Positions 54,045 to 63,878 of a DNA stretch of 64,000 nt are shown here, one piece after another. Made by a program: the position numbers and the translations under genes. The notes under the pieces were generated by a model. The model had not been told where the DNA came from, did not search any database, and worked only from the letters and a program-made list of their open reading frames with translations. How positions within the stretch are numbered: the first letter of the stretch is position 1; every line of letters starts with the position of its first letter. The stretch is from Sphingomonas baiyangensis (lineage in GTDB: Bacteria > Pseudomonadota > Alphaproteobacteria > Sphingomonadales > Sphingomonadaceae). The stretch is from contig NZ_SWKR01000001.1 of assembly GCF_005144715.1 (NCBI RefSeq), positions 558,001-622,000 on the forward strand, given 5' to 3'.

Positions 54045-56072
54045 TTAGGCCAGACCGAGGCCGCCGACCACGAGGTCGATCAGCTTGATGCCGGCGAACG
54101 GGGCGACAAGGCCGCCAAGCCCGTACACGGCGAGATTGCGCGCCAGAAGCGGGCCGGCGCCCATCGGTTTGTACGCAACGCCCTTTAGCGCGAGCGGCAC
54201 CAGTGCAGGGATGACGAGCGCGTTGAAGATGATCGCCGAGAGGATGGCGCTTTCGGGCGTCGCGAGGCCCATCACGTTGAGCACGCCGAGCCCCGGATAG
54301 AGCGCGACGAACATCGCGGGGATGATCGCGAAATATTTCGCCACGTCGTTGGCGACCGAGAAGGTGGTGAGCGCGCCGCGCGTCATCAGCAGCTGCTTGC
54401 CCAGGCCCACGACCTCGATCAGCTTGGTCGGATCGCTGTCGAGATCGACCATGTTGCCCGCCTCGCGCGCCGCCTGCGTGCCGGTGTTCATCGCCACCCC
54501 GACATCGGCCTGCGCCAGCGCGGGCGCGTCGTTGGTGCCGTCGCCGCACATCGCGACGAGGCGTCCGCCCTGCTGCTCCTTGCGGATCAGCTCGAGCTTG
54601 TCCTCGGGCGTCGCCTGCGCGAGGAAATCGTCGACGCCGGCCTCGGCGGCGATCGCGGCTGCGGTGAGCGGATTGTCGCCGGTAATCATCACCGTGCGGA
54701 TGCCCATCTGGCGCAGCTCGCCAAAGCGTTCGCGGATGCCCGCCTTGACCACGTCCTTGAGGAAGATGGCCCCGAGCAGCCGCCCGTTGCGGGCGACCGC
54801 AAGCGGCGTACCGCCCGCGCGCGCGATCTCGTCGGTAACGCGGCGAAGCTCGGTCGCCGCAGCGGTTTCGCCGAGGCCAGGATTGGCCTTGAGGATCGAA
54901 TCGACCGCGCCCTTCTGGATCAGCGTGTCGCCGAGCTTCACGCCCGATACGCGCGTCTGTGCGGTAAAGGCGATGACCTCGGCAGATGCCGGCAACGCGC
55001 CGGACTGGCCGAACCGCTCGCGTGCGAGAACGACGATCGAGCGGCCCTCGGGCGTCTCGTCGGCAAGGCTGGCGAGCAGCGCCGCTTCGGCCAACTCGGC
55101 CTCGCTCGCACCGCCCACGGCGCGGAACTCGCTCGCCTGCCGGTCACCGACGGTGATCGTGCCCGTCTTGTCGAGCAGCAGCACGTCGATGTCGCCCGCG
55201 GCCTCGACCGCGCGGCCCGACTTGGCGAGCACGTTGAACCGCACCAGCCGGTCCATGCCCGCGATGCCGATCGCGGAAAGGAGCGCGGCGATCGTCGTCG
55301 GGATCAGCGTGATGAGCAGCGCAGCGAGAATCGCCACGGGGATCGATCCGCCCGCATAGCTGGCGAAGCCGGGAATGGTCGCCACCGCGATGAGGAAGAT
55401 GATCGTCAGGCCGGTAAGCAGGATCGTCAGCGCGATCTCGTTGGGCGTCTTCTGCCGCTCGGCGCCTTCGACCAGCGCGATCATGCGGTCGAGAAACCCC
55501 TGGCCGGGTTCGACGGTGACGCGCACTTTGATCTGGTCGGAAATCACGCGCGTGCCCGCGGTCACGGCCGAGCGGTCGCCGCCCGCCTCGCGGATGACGG
55601 GGGCGCTTTCGCCGGTGATCGCGGCTTCGTTGACCGATGCCACGCCCTCGATGACTTCGCCGTCCGAGGGGATGAGATCGCCGGTCTCGACCAGCACGAC
55701 GTCGCCGATCGTGAGGCGGGTGGCCGGCACCGCTTCCCAGCTGTCGGCCACGCCGGTCAGCTTCTTGGCCTTCAACTCGGCCTTTGCATCGCGCAGGCTG
55801 GCCGCCTGCGCCTTGCCGCGCCCCTCGGCCAGCGCCTCGGCAAAGGTACCGAACAGCACCGTCAGCCACAGCCAGACGACGAGTTGCAGCTTGAAGCCGG
55901 TGGCAAGCTCGTCGTTTCCGACGGCGAGCAGCACCGTCAGCAGCAACGCGACGATCGCGGTGGTGAACATCACCGGGTTGCGCACCAGCTGGCGCGGATC
56001 GAGTTTGAGAAAGGCGTCGCGGATCGCCGGTGCGATCAGCTCTGCCGTGAACATGCTCTGCGACTTGGCCAT
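54045..56072 (-). CDS. kdpB: K+-transporting P-type ATPase subunit B
   Basis: The 675-aa catalytic subunit energises high-affinity K+ uptake. It has the P-type phosphorylation site [10 protein letters not shown] near residue 307, the TGES loop ([11 protein letters not shown]), and the hinge [10 protein letters not shown]. Membrane helices surround these cytoplasmic domains. The ATG at 56072 gives the standard length. It lies 11 bp after kdpA and 13 bp before kdpC. Confidence 0.96.
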   Translation of the reverse strand: MAKSQSMFTAELIAPAIRDAFLKLDPRQLVRNPVMFTTAIVALLLTVLLAVGNDELATGFKLQLVVWLWLTVLFGTFAEALAEGRGKAQAASLRDAKAELKAKKLTGVADSWEAVPATRLTIGDVVLVETGDLIPSDGEVIEGVASVNEAAITGESAPVIREAGGDRSAVTAGTRVISDQIKVRVTVEPGQGFLDRMIALVEGAERQKTPNEIALTILLTGLTIIFLIAVATIPGFASYAGGSIPVAILAALLITLIPTTIAALLSAIGIAGMDRLVRFNVLAKSGRAVEAAGDIDVLLLDKTGTITVGDRQASEFRAVGGASEAELAEAALLASLADETPEGRSIVVLARERFGQSGALPASAEVIAFTAQTRVSGVKLGDTLIQKGAVDSILKANPGLGETAAATELRRVTDEIARAGGTPLAVARNGRLLGAIFLKDVVKAGIRERFGELRQMGIRTVMITGDNPLTAAAIAAEAGVDDFLAQATPEDKLELIRKEQQGGRLVAMCGDGTNDAPALAQADVGVAMNTGTQAAREAGNMVDLDSDPTKLIEVVGLGKQLLMTRGALTTFSVANDVAKYFAIIPAMFVALYPGLGVLNVMGLATPESAILSAIIFNALVIPALVPLALKGVAYKPMGAGPLLARNLAVYGLGGLVAPFAGIKLIDLVVGGLGLA

Positions 56073-56083
56073 TGGCGGGCCCT

Positions 56084-57802
56084 TCAGGAAAGCTGGCCGC
56101 GGATCATCGCGAGATGATCGGCGATGGGACCGAGCGCGAGGCTCGGCAGGAACGTGAGGCCGCCCAGCACCAGCACGATGCCGACGAGCAGGCCGACCCA
56201 GAGACCGCCGGTCGTGGGGAACGAGCCGGCGCCCGCCGGGGTGTGCCGCTTGGCGGCGAGGCTGCCGGCGATCGCCAGCATCGGCACGATGACGAAGAAC
56301 CGCCCGATCCACATCGCGACGCCGAGCAGGCCGTTGTACCAGGGCGTTCCCGCGCTGAGGCCGGCAAAGGCCGAGCCGTTGTTGCCGACCGCGGATGCGA
56401 ACCCGTACAGCATTTCGCTGAAGCCGTGCGGCCCCTTGTTGAGCGGCCCGGCAAGCCCCGCCCCGGTCACCGCCGACAGCGCGGTGCCGCCGAGGATGAC
56501 GAGCGGCAGCACCGCGATCGCCAGCACCGCAAGCTTCACCTCGCGCGCCTCGATCTTCTTGCCGACATATTCGGGCGTGCGCCCAACCATCAGCCCGGCG
56601 ACGAACACCGCGAGGATGGCGAACAGCAGGAAGCCGTAGATGCCCGCACCGACGCCGCCGATCACGACCTCGCCCAGCTGGATGTTGAGCAGCGGGATCA
56701 TGCCGCCGAGCGGCGTGAAGCTGTCGTGCATGGCATTCACCGCGCCGCACGAGGCGGCGGTCGTGACGACCGAGAACAGCGCGGAGGCGGCGATTCCGAA
56801 GCGGACCTCCTTGCCCTCCATGTTGCCGCCGGCCACGCCGAGCTGCGCCAGCACGGGGTTGCCCGCCGCTTCCTGCCAATAGGTCACGCCGACGCCGGCG
56901 ACGAACAGCAGCATCATCGCCGCCAGGATCGCCCAGCCCTGCCGCGTGTCGTCCACCGCCTTGCCGAAGGTGTAGGTAAGCCCCACGCCGATCGAGAAGA
57001 TCGACAGCATCTGGACGAAGTTGGTGAGCGCATCCGGATTCTCGAACGGATGCGCCGAGTTGGCGTTGAAGAAGCCGCCACCATTGGTGCCGAGCATCTT
57101 GATCGCTTCCTGGCTGGCGACGGGACCGAGACCGAGTGTCTGGCGCGCGCCCTCGAGCGTCGTCAGGTCGACCGAGCCGGCGAGCGTCTGCGGCACGCCG
57201 CTGGCGATCAGGAACAAGGCGTAGACCACGCAGACCGGCAGCAGCAGATAGAGCGTGACACGCGTCACATCGGCCCAGAAATTGCCGATGCCGATCGCGC
57301 CGCCCGCGGGCGCCTGGCGACGGGCGAACCCGCGAAACAGCGCAAAGGCGAGCGCGATGCCCGTCGCCGCCGACAGGAAGTTCTGGATCGTCAGTGCCAG
57401 CATCTGGCTGAGGTTCGACATCGCCGCCTCGCCCGAATACCATTGCCAGTTGGTGTTGGTGGTAAAGCTGATCGCCGTATTGAACGCGCCGTCGGCGCCG
57501 ATCCCGGCATGGCCCAGCGGATTGAGCGGCAGCAGGCCCTGCAATCGCAGCAACGCATAGGTGAGCAGCAGCAGCGCCAGGTTGAACAGCAGCATGTGCA
57601 CGGCGTAGCGCCGCCAGCCCTGTTCCTGCGCCGGGTCGATGCCCGAAAGACGGTAGAAGCCGCGCTCGACGGGGCCGAGCACGACATGGAGCGGCGTGCG
57701 GCGCCCTTCGTAGAGCGCGAACAACCACAGGCCGATCGGCTTGGCGATCAGCAGCAGCACCGCGACGAAGGCGAGGATCAGTCCCCAGCCCTGGATGGTC
57801 AT
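56084..57802 (-). CDS. kdpA: K+-transporting ATPase subunit A
   Basis: The 572-aa channel-like subunit has about ten membrane helices and four selectivity-filter-like loops, including [14 protein letters not shown] near 113-126, [21 protein letters not shown] near 234-254, [19 protein letters not shown] and [13 protein letters not shown]. It belongs to the superfamily of K+ transporters and selects K+. It follows kdpF after 13 bp. Confidence 0.96.
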   Translation of the reverse strand: MTIQGWGLILAFVAVLLLIAKPIGLWLFALYEGRRTPLHVVLGPVERGFYRLSGIDPAQEQGWRRYAVHMLLFNLALLLLTYALLRLQGLLPLNPLGHAGIGADGAFNTAISFTTNTNWQWYSGEAAMSNLSQMLALTIQNFLSAATGIALAFALFRGFARRQAPAGGAIGIGNFWADVTRVTLYLLLPVCVVYALFLIASGVPQTLAGSVDLTTLEGARQTLGLGPVASQEAIKMLGTNGGGFFNANSAHPFENPDALTNFVQMLSIFSIGVGLTYTFGKAVDDTRQGWAILAAMMLLFVAGVGVTYWQEAAGNPVLAQLGVAGGNMEGKEVRFGIAASALFSVVTTAASCGAVNAMHDSFTPLGGMIPLLNIQLGEVVIGGVGAGIYGFLLFAILAVFVAGLMVGRTPEYVGKKIEAREVKLAVLAIAVLPLVILGGTALSAVTGAGLAGPLNKGPHGFSEMLYGFASAVGNNGSAFAGLSAGTPWYNGLLGVAMWIGRFFVIVPMLAIAGSLAAKRHTPAGAGSFPTTGGLWVGLLVGIVLVLGGLTFLPSLALGPIADHLAMIRGQLS

Positions 57803-57815
57803 GGTTTCGCCCCCT

Positions 57816-57905
57816 TCAGAAGCGTTCGGGGCGGAGCAGTACCGCCACCAGATAGGCCAGCAGGCCGAGCGCCGCGATTGCGGCCAGCCACAGGTCGATG
57901 GTCAT
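57816..57905 (-). CDS. kdpF: K+-transporting ATPase subunit F
   Basis: The 29-aa peptide ([20 protein letters not shown], ending AVLLRPERF) is one membrane helix and matches KdpF, the small stabilising subunit of the complex. The RPE(R/K)F end is diagnostic. It lies between a second small peptide gene (10 bp upstream) and kdpA (13 bp downstream). Confidence 0.92.
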   Translation of the reverse strand: MTIDLWLAAIAALGLLAYLVAVLLRPERF

Positions 57906-57915
57906 CGCCGGCCCC

Positions 57916-57999
57916 TCACGCCCGGTCGCACAGGCGGACATAGGCGAAGCTAAGCGCCGCCAGCCCCGCGATGATCGACAGCCAGATGATGTCCTGCAT
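57916..57999 (-). CDS. 27-aa membrane peptide upstream of kdpF
   Basis: This frame encodes MQDIIWLSIIAGLAALSFAY ending VRLCDRA, one helix followed by a charged tail. Similar short peptides of the form xDIIxLxxxAGLxxLxxAYxxxCxRx precede kdpF in many GC-rich bacteria, so it is probably real. Its spacing to kdpF is 10 bp and to the porin gene 14 bp, in line with an operon. A GGGG stretch lies just upstream of the ATG. Its role in the pump is not established to my knowledge. Confidence 0.75.
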   Translation of the reverse strand: MQDIIWLSIIAGLAALSFAYVRLCDRA

Positions 58000-58013
58000 G
58001 CTATGTCCCCCGG

Positions 58014-58868
58014 TCAGAAGGCGGCGGTGAGCGAGACGAGCGCGGTGCCGCCGGCGATGTTGCCGGTGCCGTCCTGCCCCTTGCTGAAGCTCGGCCGCAG
58101 ATAGGCGGCGTCACCGTTCGAGATGTCGGTCGCGACATAGGCGACGCCGAGCGTCAGGTTGCGCCACGTCGCGTCCGCGCCCAGCGACCAGTCCCAGTAG
58201 CGACCCGTCGGTGCGACGCTGGTGGCGTTGGGACCAAGCCCCGGATTGCCCCAGCTGTGCCCGATATGCGCCTTGGCCGTCAGCGGCGTGCCCGGAACCG
58301 CGACCGCCGCGTCGCCCCAGAGATAGGTGTTGTCGTTCTTCGCGCCGGGATCGTTGTAGACGCCGGCCGCGGCATCGGCGCCGGTGAAGTACCAGCGGCC
58401 CAGCGCTTCCTGCTTCGGCGCATAGGCGACGCCCGCCGTCAGCGTCGCCGGGCCGGACGTGCCGGTCAGCCTGGCATAGGGCTCGATGAAGTCGGTCTTG
58501 TCGGCGCCGCCGGGGTACATGTACCATGTGGCGCCCACGTCGAGCGCGGCATTGTCGGCCAGTTGCGCCTTGTACCCCGCGATCAGGTCGAGCTCGACAT
58601 TGCCGCCGCCGAAGGTGCCCCAGCCGGCAAGGCTCGATGCCCAGATCCCGGCATAGACGCCGCTTTCGTGCGCGGCAGTGATACCGCCCTGCACCGCGAT
58701 TTCCCGGTCGCTCTGCGACACGCCGCGAAAACGGTAGTCCGACGTGACCGTCGCCGAACCCGAAACGGTGACGGGCGGTGGCGGCGCTGCCGGATCCGCG
58801 ACCGTTTGCGCCTGAGCCGAAGCCGATGCCGCAAGCACGAAGCCGGCGATGAGACCAAGAATACGCAC
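58014..58868 (-). CDS. TorF family putative porin (Gcw_chp family)
   Basis: The 284-aa protein has a signal peptide (VRILGLIAGFVLAASASAQA) and the VSGSATVTSDYRFRGVSQSD N-terminus that defines the Gcw_chp/TorF family. It looks like a beta-barrel and ends in aromatic Phe (VSLTAAF). The start is the GTG at 58868, with GGAG 8 nt upstream; a longer frame to 58907 has no signal logic. It sits 14 bp ahead of the kdp genes, so it is probably co-transcribed and could supply K+ or a related solute across the outer membrane. Confidence 0.85.
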   Translation of the reverse strand: MRILGLIAGFVLAASASAQAQTVADPAAPPPPVTVSGSATVTSDYRFRGVSQSDREIAVQGGITAAHESGVYAGIWASSLAGWGTFGGGNVELDLIAGYKAQLADNAALDVGATWYMYPGGADKTDFIEPYARLTGTSGPATLTAGVAYAPKQEALGRWYFTGADAAAGVYNDPGAKNDNTYLWGDAAVAVPGTPLTAKAHIGHSWGNPGLGPNATSVAPTGRYWDWSLGADATWRNLTLGVAYVATDISNGDAAYLRPSFSKGQDGTGNIAGGTALVSLTAAF

Positions 58869-58955
58869 CAACGAATCTCCCCACGAGAACCGATCGCCGG
58901 CTCGCAATTGGCGGGCGACGCTCGGTTCGACAGGGCGATCAGATAGTCCGCAGCA

Positions 58956-59002
58956 GCGTATGTTTTCGCGAGCGATTGCGCGGGCAGGGCATATGTTTTG
59001 CG
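58956..59002 (-). promoter_or_regulatory. Direct repeat upstream of the porin-kdp operon
   Basis: On the minus strand, CGCAAAACATATGC (59002-58989) and CGCGAAAACATACGC (58970-58956) share the core AAAACATA-(T/C)-GC at about 32-bp spacing. This AT-containing block stands out in a GC-rich 163-bp leader between the M14 and porin genes. A KdpE or other activator site is plausible; it does not match the E. coli KdpE box in an obvious way. Confidence 0.35.
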
Positions 59003-59031
59003 TATAGTCGGCGGCTCGGCGACCGCCTTGC

Positions 59032-60813
59032 TCAGGGTTCGCGCAGGACCGGATACAGCAGGTGCCGCGACTGAAGCTCGGGCAGGCGTGCGGCGAACCA
59101 CGCCAGACGTGCGTCGCCGTCGGCGGCGAATGCCGGGTCGGATGACAGCTTTGCCTCGAACGCCTCGCGCACGTCGGGATCGGTCGCCAGCAGCGCGTCC
59201 GCCAGCGGCGCGAGCACGAACGCCTCGCTGCCGGGCGGCGGCATCAGCATTTCGGGATAGAAGCCCCAGGCCAAAAACGAATCTTGGCTCTCGGGCTCGA
59301 GCAACGCGGCGGCGAGCAGCCCGAGCGGCTGGTCGAACGCCACACGAACGCTGCCCGCCGGCAGCGTCGCCGGCAGGCGCGCATGCGCGAAGCGCGATCG
59401 CAGCGGCACCCGCCCTTCATAGGGCGCTGCCAGTTCCGGCCCGACGAGCCGTACATGGTCGAGATCCACCGTTCGGGGCTCGTCGATCAACGTCATCTGG
59501 ATACCGTGCCGGCGGAGGCGGTCGATCGTCTCCTGCTGCTCGGGCGGAATCCACCATGCCCTGGCGATCGCGATCCGCTCGACCGGCACCTGCCCAATGA
59601 TCGGCATGCGCCACGTCGCCGGCCTGCCCGTCCAGCGCTGCTCGGCGCGCGCTGTCGCGGGCGAGCGCACCGGGTCGAACGCGATTCCCTTGAAGTCCTT
59701 GACCCAGCCGATCGGCTCGCGCGCCGGTCGCCACCGCGTCAGCAGCGTTTCGGGGCGGCTCGCGCGATCGGCGGCCTTTGCCTCGGCGATCCTCCCAGCT
59801 TCCGCGCCCGCCAGCTTCAACGCCGCCTCGAGCAGCACGTACGTGCCGAGCACGCGCTGGCGATAGGGCTTGAGCATATGATTTTCGACCAGCACCGTCG
59901 GCACGCCGATGAAGTCGCCATAACCGGTCGAATAACGCGGCCCCTCGGGCGCCTGCCGGATGCCGGCACTCGGATGGCGTGTGTCGATCGGGCTGGGATA
60001 GATCGTCGGGGCGTGGCCCGCCGCTTCGAGCGCGGTCGTCACCGCCGGGCCGAAGCGCTGCATCAGCCAGTCGGCGGTCTGGCGGTGATAGGCATAGCGA
60101 CCCCACCCTGCATAGGTGAAGGTGATGTCGTAACCCATGTCGAACCCGCCGCTCACATGGCAGTCGATGTAGAGAATGGGGTCGAGCCGCCGCAGCAGTG
60201 CGACCACCGCTTGCGTCTCGGGCGCGTCGAGCTTGGCATAGTCGCGGTTGAGGTTGAGCCCACGCGCATTGCCGACGGTGCCCTTGTTCGCGGGACCGCG
60301 AACATGCGGGAAGTTCCACACACTTGCGCGCTCGTGCCCGTCGACATTCAGGATCGGCACGAACACCAGATCGACCTTGTCGAGCAGCCCCGCCTTGCCC
60401 CCGAATGCGATGTCGCGCAGCAGCATCAGCCCGGCATCCTTGCCGTCGATCTCGCCCGCATGGATGCCCGCCTGCACGAGCACGACAGGCTTGGGTGCGC
60501 CGCCGCTGCTTGCCCGCACGGCGATTAGATCGCGCCCCTGCCCGCTTTTGCCGAAGGTCTCGATCGAAATGCGGGGCGAAGCCGCCGCCAGCCGTTCGAG
60601 CCAGCCGCGCGTTTCGGCATGATCGGGCGTCGTCGCGAAATCCGCGCGCTCGGCCGGCGTGATCCAGCGATCGTTCGCCCTGGCGATCAGCCGCCCGCTC
60701 GCGCCCGACCATGGCGGCACCGGCGGCAGGAGCTCGGGCGGCGTCGGCATCTGCTGCGCGACAGCCGGCATAGCGGCGACAAGGCCGAGCGCCGCGACCA
60801 GGAGTTTGAACAT
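59032..60813 (-). CDS. M14 family zinc carboxypeptidase, exported
   Basis: The 593-aa protein has a Sec signal (MFKLLVAALGLVAAMPAVAQ) and an M14 catalytic domain at about 50-350. The zinc site is HAGE (His118 and Glu121) with the third ligand His219 in YIDCHVSGG. NLNRDYAKLDAPET near 187-200 contains the substrate Asn-Arg pair. The C-terminal 240 residues form an extra domain. It is a probable periplasmic carboxypeptidase. It follows the siderophore-type TonB receptor gene after 12 bp, so the two are almost certainly co-transcribed. Confidence 0.9.
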   Translation of the reverse strand: MFKLLVAALGLVAAMPAVAQQMPTPPELLPPVPPWSGASGRLIARANDRWITPAERADFATTPDHAETRGWLERLAAASPRISIETFGKSGQGRDLIAVRASSGGAPKPVVLVQAGIHAGEIDGKDAGLMLLRDIAFGGKAGLLDKVDLVFVPILNVDGHERASVWNFPHVRGPANKGTVGNARGLNLNRDYAKLDAPETQAVVALLRRLDPILYIDCHVSGGFDMGYDITFTYAGWGRYAYHRQTADWLMQRFGPAVTTALEAAGHAPTIYPSPIDTRHPSAGIRQAPEGPRYSTGYGDFIGVPTVLVENHMLKPYRQRVLGTYVLLEAALKLAGAEAGRIAEAKAADRASRPETLLTRWRPAREPIGWVKDFKGIAFDPVRSPATARAEQRWTGRPATWRMPIIGQVPVERIAIARAWWIPPEQQETIDRLRRHGIQMTLIDEPRTVDLDHVRLVGPELAAPYEGRVPLRSRFAHARLPATLPAGSVRVAFDQPLGLLAAALLEPESQDSFLAWGFYPEMLMPPPGSEAFVLAPLADALLATDPDVREAFEAKLSSDPAFAADGDARLAWFAARLPELQSRHLLYPVLREP

Positions 60814-60825
60814 CGGACCTCGTTC

Positions 60826-62988
60826 TCAGAAGCTGGCGCGAACGCCGAACGTTGCGGTGCGGGGAGCGCCCGGCTGCACCCATAGCGGGTGATAGCTGTT
60901 GGCGTACCAATGCGCGTCGAACAGATTCTGGATCGACCCGAACAGCGTCAGGCCGTCGACCATCTCGACATCGCCGAACACGCGCGCCAGCGTGTGCGAC
61001 GGCAGCGTGAAGGCGGTGCCCGTCTCACCCGATCGATCGCCGAAATATTGCACGCCCGCACCCAGTTGCGCGCGGCGCCCGGCAACCACCAGCCGCTTCG
61101 TCGCCTGCACGTTCAGATTGTGATCGGGAATGTTGATGAGGCGATCGCCGGGGCGGATCTGGAAATTGAAATTGGGCTCAAGGAGCGTCGAACGTGCCTC
61201 GGCGTCGAGATAGGCGTAGCTGAGCAGCAGATCGAGATCGCCGGGCAGCCTTGCCGTCAGGTCGAGCTCGACGCCCCGGCTGCGCGCCTTGCCGATCGCG
61301 ACCGAAAAGCCGGGATTGCCCGTGTCGCTGGCAAGGACATTGTCCTTTTCGAGCTGGAACACCGCCAGCGTGGCGTTCACTCGCCCGCCGAGCGCGGTTA
61401 GCTTCGCCCCCGCCTCGATCGACCGGCTCGTTTCGGGATCGAAGATCGCGCCGGTCACGTCGGTTCCCACATTGGCGCGGAAGCCTTCGCCATAGGCGGC
61501 ATAGAGCATGAGCGGTGACGACAGGCGATAGACGATGCCGGCCTGCGGACTGAAGCGGCTTCGCTCGCTGACGCTGTCGATGCCCGTCAGCCGGTTGAGC
61601 GTGCGCAACGTCACCGCGTCGTAGCGGCCGCCGATGCGGAGCTGGAGCCGGTCGGTCAGGTCGATCTGGTCCTGAACGAACAGCCCCGTCGATCGCTGCT
61701 CGTCGAGCCGGTCGTTCTGCGGACCCGGCGTCGGCAGCGGGAAGCGACCGTAGACGGGATCGAGAATGTCGAGGACATAGCCCGCGCGATTGGCAAGCGT
61801 CGGGCTCACGACCGGCGGGCGGAAACGGCCGAACTGCTGATCGTTGCTGAAGCTGTCGTGATCTGCCCCGATCAACACGCGATGGCGAATCCCGAACGTG
61901 TCGAACGCGCCCGACAATTCGGCGCGCACGACCAGCTGGCGCGAATCGTACACGCGCGACCGGCGCTGGCGCGACAGCGAGCGTCCGTCGACGTAGAGTT
62001 CCTGCCGCGATCGAACGAGTTCGGCATCGGAGGAGAAGCCGGTCAGCAGCGTATCGCGCAGCGACGCGCCTGCCAGCAGGCTCCAGCCGGCATCGAAATC
62101 ATGCTGCACGCGCAGTTGATGCCCCGTCGCGCGCGCGATGTGGTCGCCGTCGCCCGGCTCGCCCAGATAGCGGTCGCGCGGCACGGTATCGAAATCGCCG
62201 TCGAGCACGACGATGCCGCGATCGAACGGCGTCTCCACCCGCGTCCATTCGAAATCGTAGGTCAGCCGCGTGTCGGGCCCGATCGCGAGCCCGATCGACG
62301 GGAGGAAGCCCCAGCGCTTCAGGTCCACGGTATCGCGAAACGTACCGCCATCCTCCGAATAGCCGATCAGCCGGGCGCTGAGGCTGCCCGACACCGCCAG
62401 GTTGAGATCGGCTTCGGTACGCAGCCGATCGAAACTCCCATATTGCAGCGCCGCGGTGCCGAAGCTGCGGCCGATCTCCGCCTGCTTGGTGACAAGGTTG
62501 ATCGTGCCGCCCGGCTCGCCGCGCCCCAGCACTGCTGCCGCCGGCCCCTTGAGCACCTCGATCCGCTCGATTCCCGCCACGTCGCGCGGGCCGCCGAAGC
62601 CGCGACCGCCATTGAAGCCGTTGACGAGATAGCCCGTCGGTATGTTCTCGTCGCCGGTGAAGCCGCGCACCGCGAAACTGTCGAACAATCCGCCGAGCGA
62701 ATTCTGGCGCGAGACCGACGCATTGAGGTCGAGCGCGTCGGTGAGCCGGAGCAAGTTGTTCGCTTCGAGCGCGTCGCTGTCAATCGTCGCGATTGCCTGA
62801 GGGATTTCGGCAATGGCGAAGTCGCCGCGATAGGGCTGGCGGACCCCGGTGACGCGAATGTCCTGCGCCTGCTCCTCGTCGACGGCGGCAACCGGGTTTG
62901 CGGTCTGCCCAAGCGCCGGAACGGGCAGCAGCGCGATCACGATCACGGCATGCCGCACCATCCTGCGCTGTCGACGGTCAGCTCTCAC
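60826..62988 (-). CDS. TonB-dependent siderophore-type receptor
   Basis: The 720-aa receptor has a signal peptide (VRHAVIVIALLPVPALGQ), a TonB box in DIRVTGVRQPY near 43-53, and a plug with EIPQAIATIDSDALEANN, FAVRGFTGDENIPTGYLVNG and GRGEPGGTINLVTKQ, all typical of ferric siderophore receptors. The barrel ends in Phe (FGVRASF). The GTG at 62988 has AGGA 7 nt upstream; an ATG at 62961 is less well placed. It is divergent from an ABC exporter-like pair and co-transcribed with an M14 peptidase. The ligand is unknown and may be a peptide. Confidence 0.9.
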   Translation of the reverse strand: MRADRRQRRMVRHAVIVIALLPVPALGQTANPVAAVDEEQAQDIRVTGVRQPYRGDFAIAEIPQAIATIDSDALEANNLLRLTDALDLNASVSRQNSLGGLFDSFAVRGFTGDENIPTGYLVNGFNGGRGFGGPRDVAGIERIEVLKGPAAAVLGRGEPGGTINLVTKQAEIGRSFGTAALQYGSFDRLRTEADLNLAVSGSLSARLIGYSEDGGTFRDTVDLKRWGFLPSIGLAIGPDTRLTYDFEWTRVETPFDRGIVVLDGDFDTVPRDRYLGEPGDGDHIARATGHQLRVQHDFDAGWSLLAGASLRDTLLTGFSSDAELVRSRQELYVDGRSLSRQRRSRVYDSRQLVVRAELSGAFDTFGIRHRVLIGADHDSFSNDQQFGRFRPPVVSPTLANRAGYVLDILDPVYGRFPLPTPGPQNDRLDEQRSTGLFVQDQIDLTDRLQLRIGGRYDAVTLRTLNRLTGIDSVSERSRFSPQAGIVYRLSSPLMLYAAYGEGFRANVGTDVTGAIFDPETSRSIEAGAKLTALGGRVNATLAVFQLEKDNVLASDTGNPGFSVAIGKARSRGVELDLTARLPGDLDLLLSYAYLDAEARSTLLEPNFNFQIRPGDRLINIPDHNLNVQATKRLVVAGRRAQLGAGVQYFGDRSGETGTAFTLPSHTLARVFGDVEMVDGLTLFGSIQNLFDAHWYANSYHPLWVQPGAPRTATFGVRASF

Positions 62989-63143
62989 TGTCTCTTCCTT
63001 GATCCGATGAATGGCCGGAGCGGTGCTTCACTCGACGGCCGGACGATCGCCCTGTGACGATATGTCGTTGCGAGGTCAATGGTATGTTGTCTCATATCAA
63101 ACTTGATGCCAAAGGGTGTCGCGAACGACTTGCAGGGAACGAC

Positions 63144-63878
63144 ATGACCGAAGCCCCCCCCATCCATATCGACGCGTTGACGCTCGCCTACGGCACGCAT
63201 CGCGTGCTCGACGGCCTGACGCTATCGGTGCCGGCGGGCAGCATCACCGCGCTGCTCGGCGGCAACGGCGCGGGCAAGTCGACGACGCTCGCGGCGCTCC
63301 TGGGCTTCGCGAAGGCGCAGTCGGGAACGATCGCGGTCTGCGGCGTCGATCCGGGCAGACAGCCCGATCTCGCGCGCAAGCGGATCGCCTATCTGCCCGA
63401 GAACGTCGCGCTGTACGAACATCTGACGGCGGTCGAGAACGCCGATTATCTGCTGGCGCTTTCGGGCGAGCGCCAATCGAAGGCGGCGATCACCGATGCG
63501 CTCGCCGCCGCCGGCCTTCAGGATCGCGCATGGGACCAGCGGCTCGGCGGCTTTTCGAAGGGCATGCGGCAGAAGGTCGCGATCGCGGTCGCCTTGTTGC
63601 GACAAGTGCCGGTGCTGCTGCTCGATGAACCGACCTCGGGCCTCGATCCGCGCGCGACGGCCGACTTCAACGCGCTTGTCTCGGCAGTGCGCGACCGGGG
63701 GACGGCGGTGCTGATGGTCACGCACGACCTGCTTTCCGCCGCCGACGTCGCCGACAGCATCGCCTTCCTCGAAGGCGGCCGCGTGGCCGAGGCAGTGCCG
63801 GCAAGCGGCCCCGACCGCTTCGACATTCGCGCGCTGCACGCCCGTTTCCAGGTCGGCGCCGATCGGCTGGCGGCGTGA
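63144..63878 (+). CDS. ABC transporter ATP-binding protein (CcmA/NosF-like)
   Basis: The 244-aa ATPase has Walker A GGNGAGKST near 38-46, the signature FSKGMRQKVAIA, Walker B VLLLDEPTSGLDP and the switch His in VTHDLLSA. It resembles ATPases that work with ABC-2 permeases. The ATG at 63144 follows CAGGGAA; an upstream GTG-type frame to 63054 lacks family content. It is divergent from the TonB receptor gene and overlaps the next gene by 4 bp, so transporter subunits are coupled. Confidence 0.9.
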   Translation: MTEAPPIHIDALTLAYGTHRVLDGLTLSVPAGSITALLGGNGAGKSTTLAALLGFAKAQSGTIAVCGVDPGRQPDLARKRIAYLPENVALYEHLTAVENADYLLALSGERQSKAAITDALAAAGLQDRAWDQRLGGFSKGMRQKVAIAVALLRQVPVLLLDEPTSGLDPRATADFNALVSAVRDRGTAVLMVTHDLLSAADVADSIAFLEGGRVAEAVPASGPDRFDIRALHARFQVGADRLAA

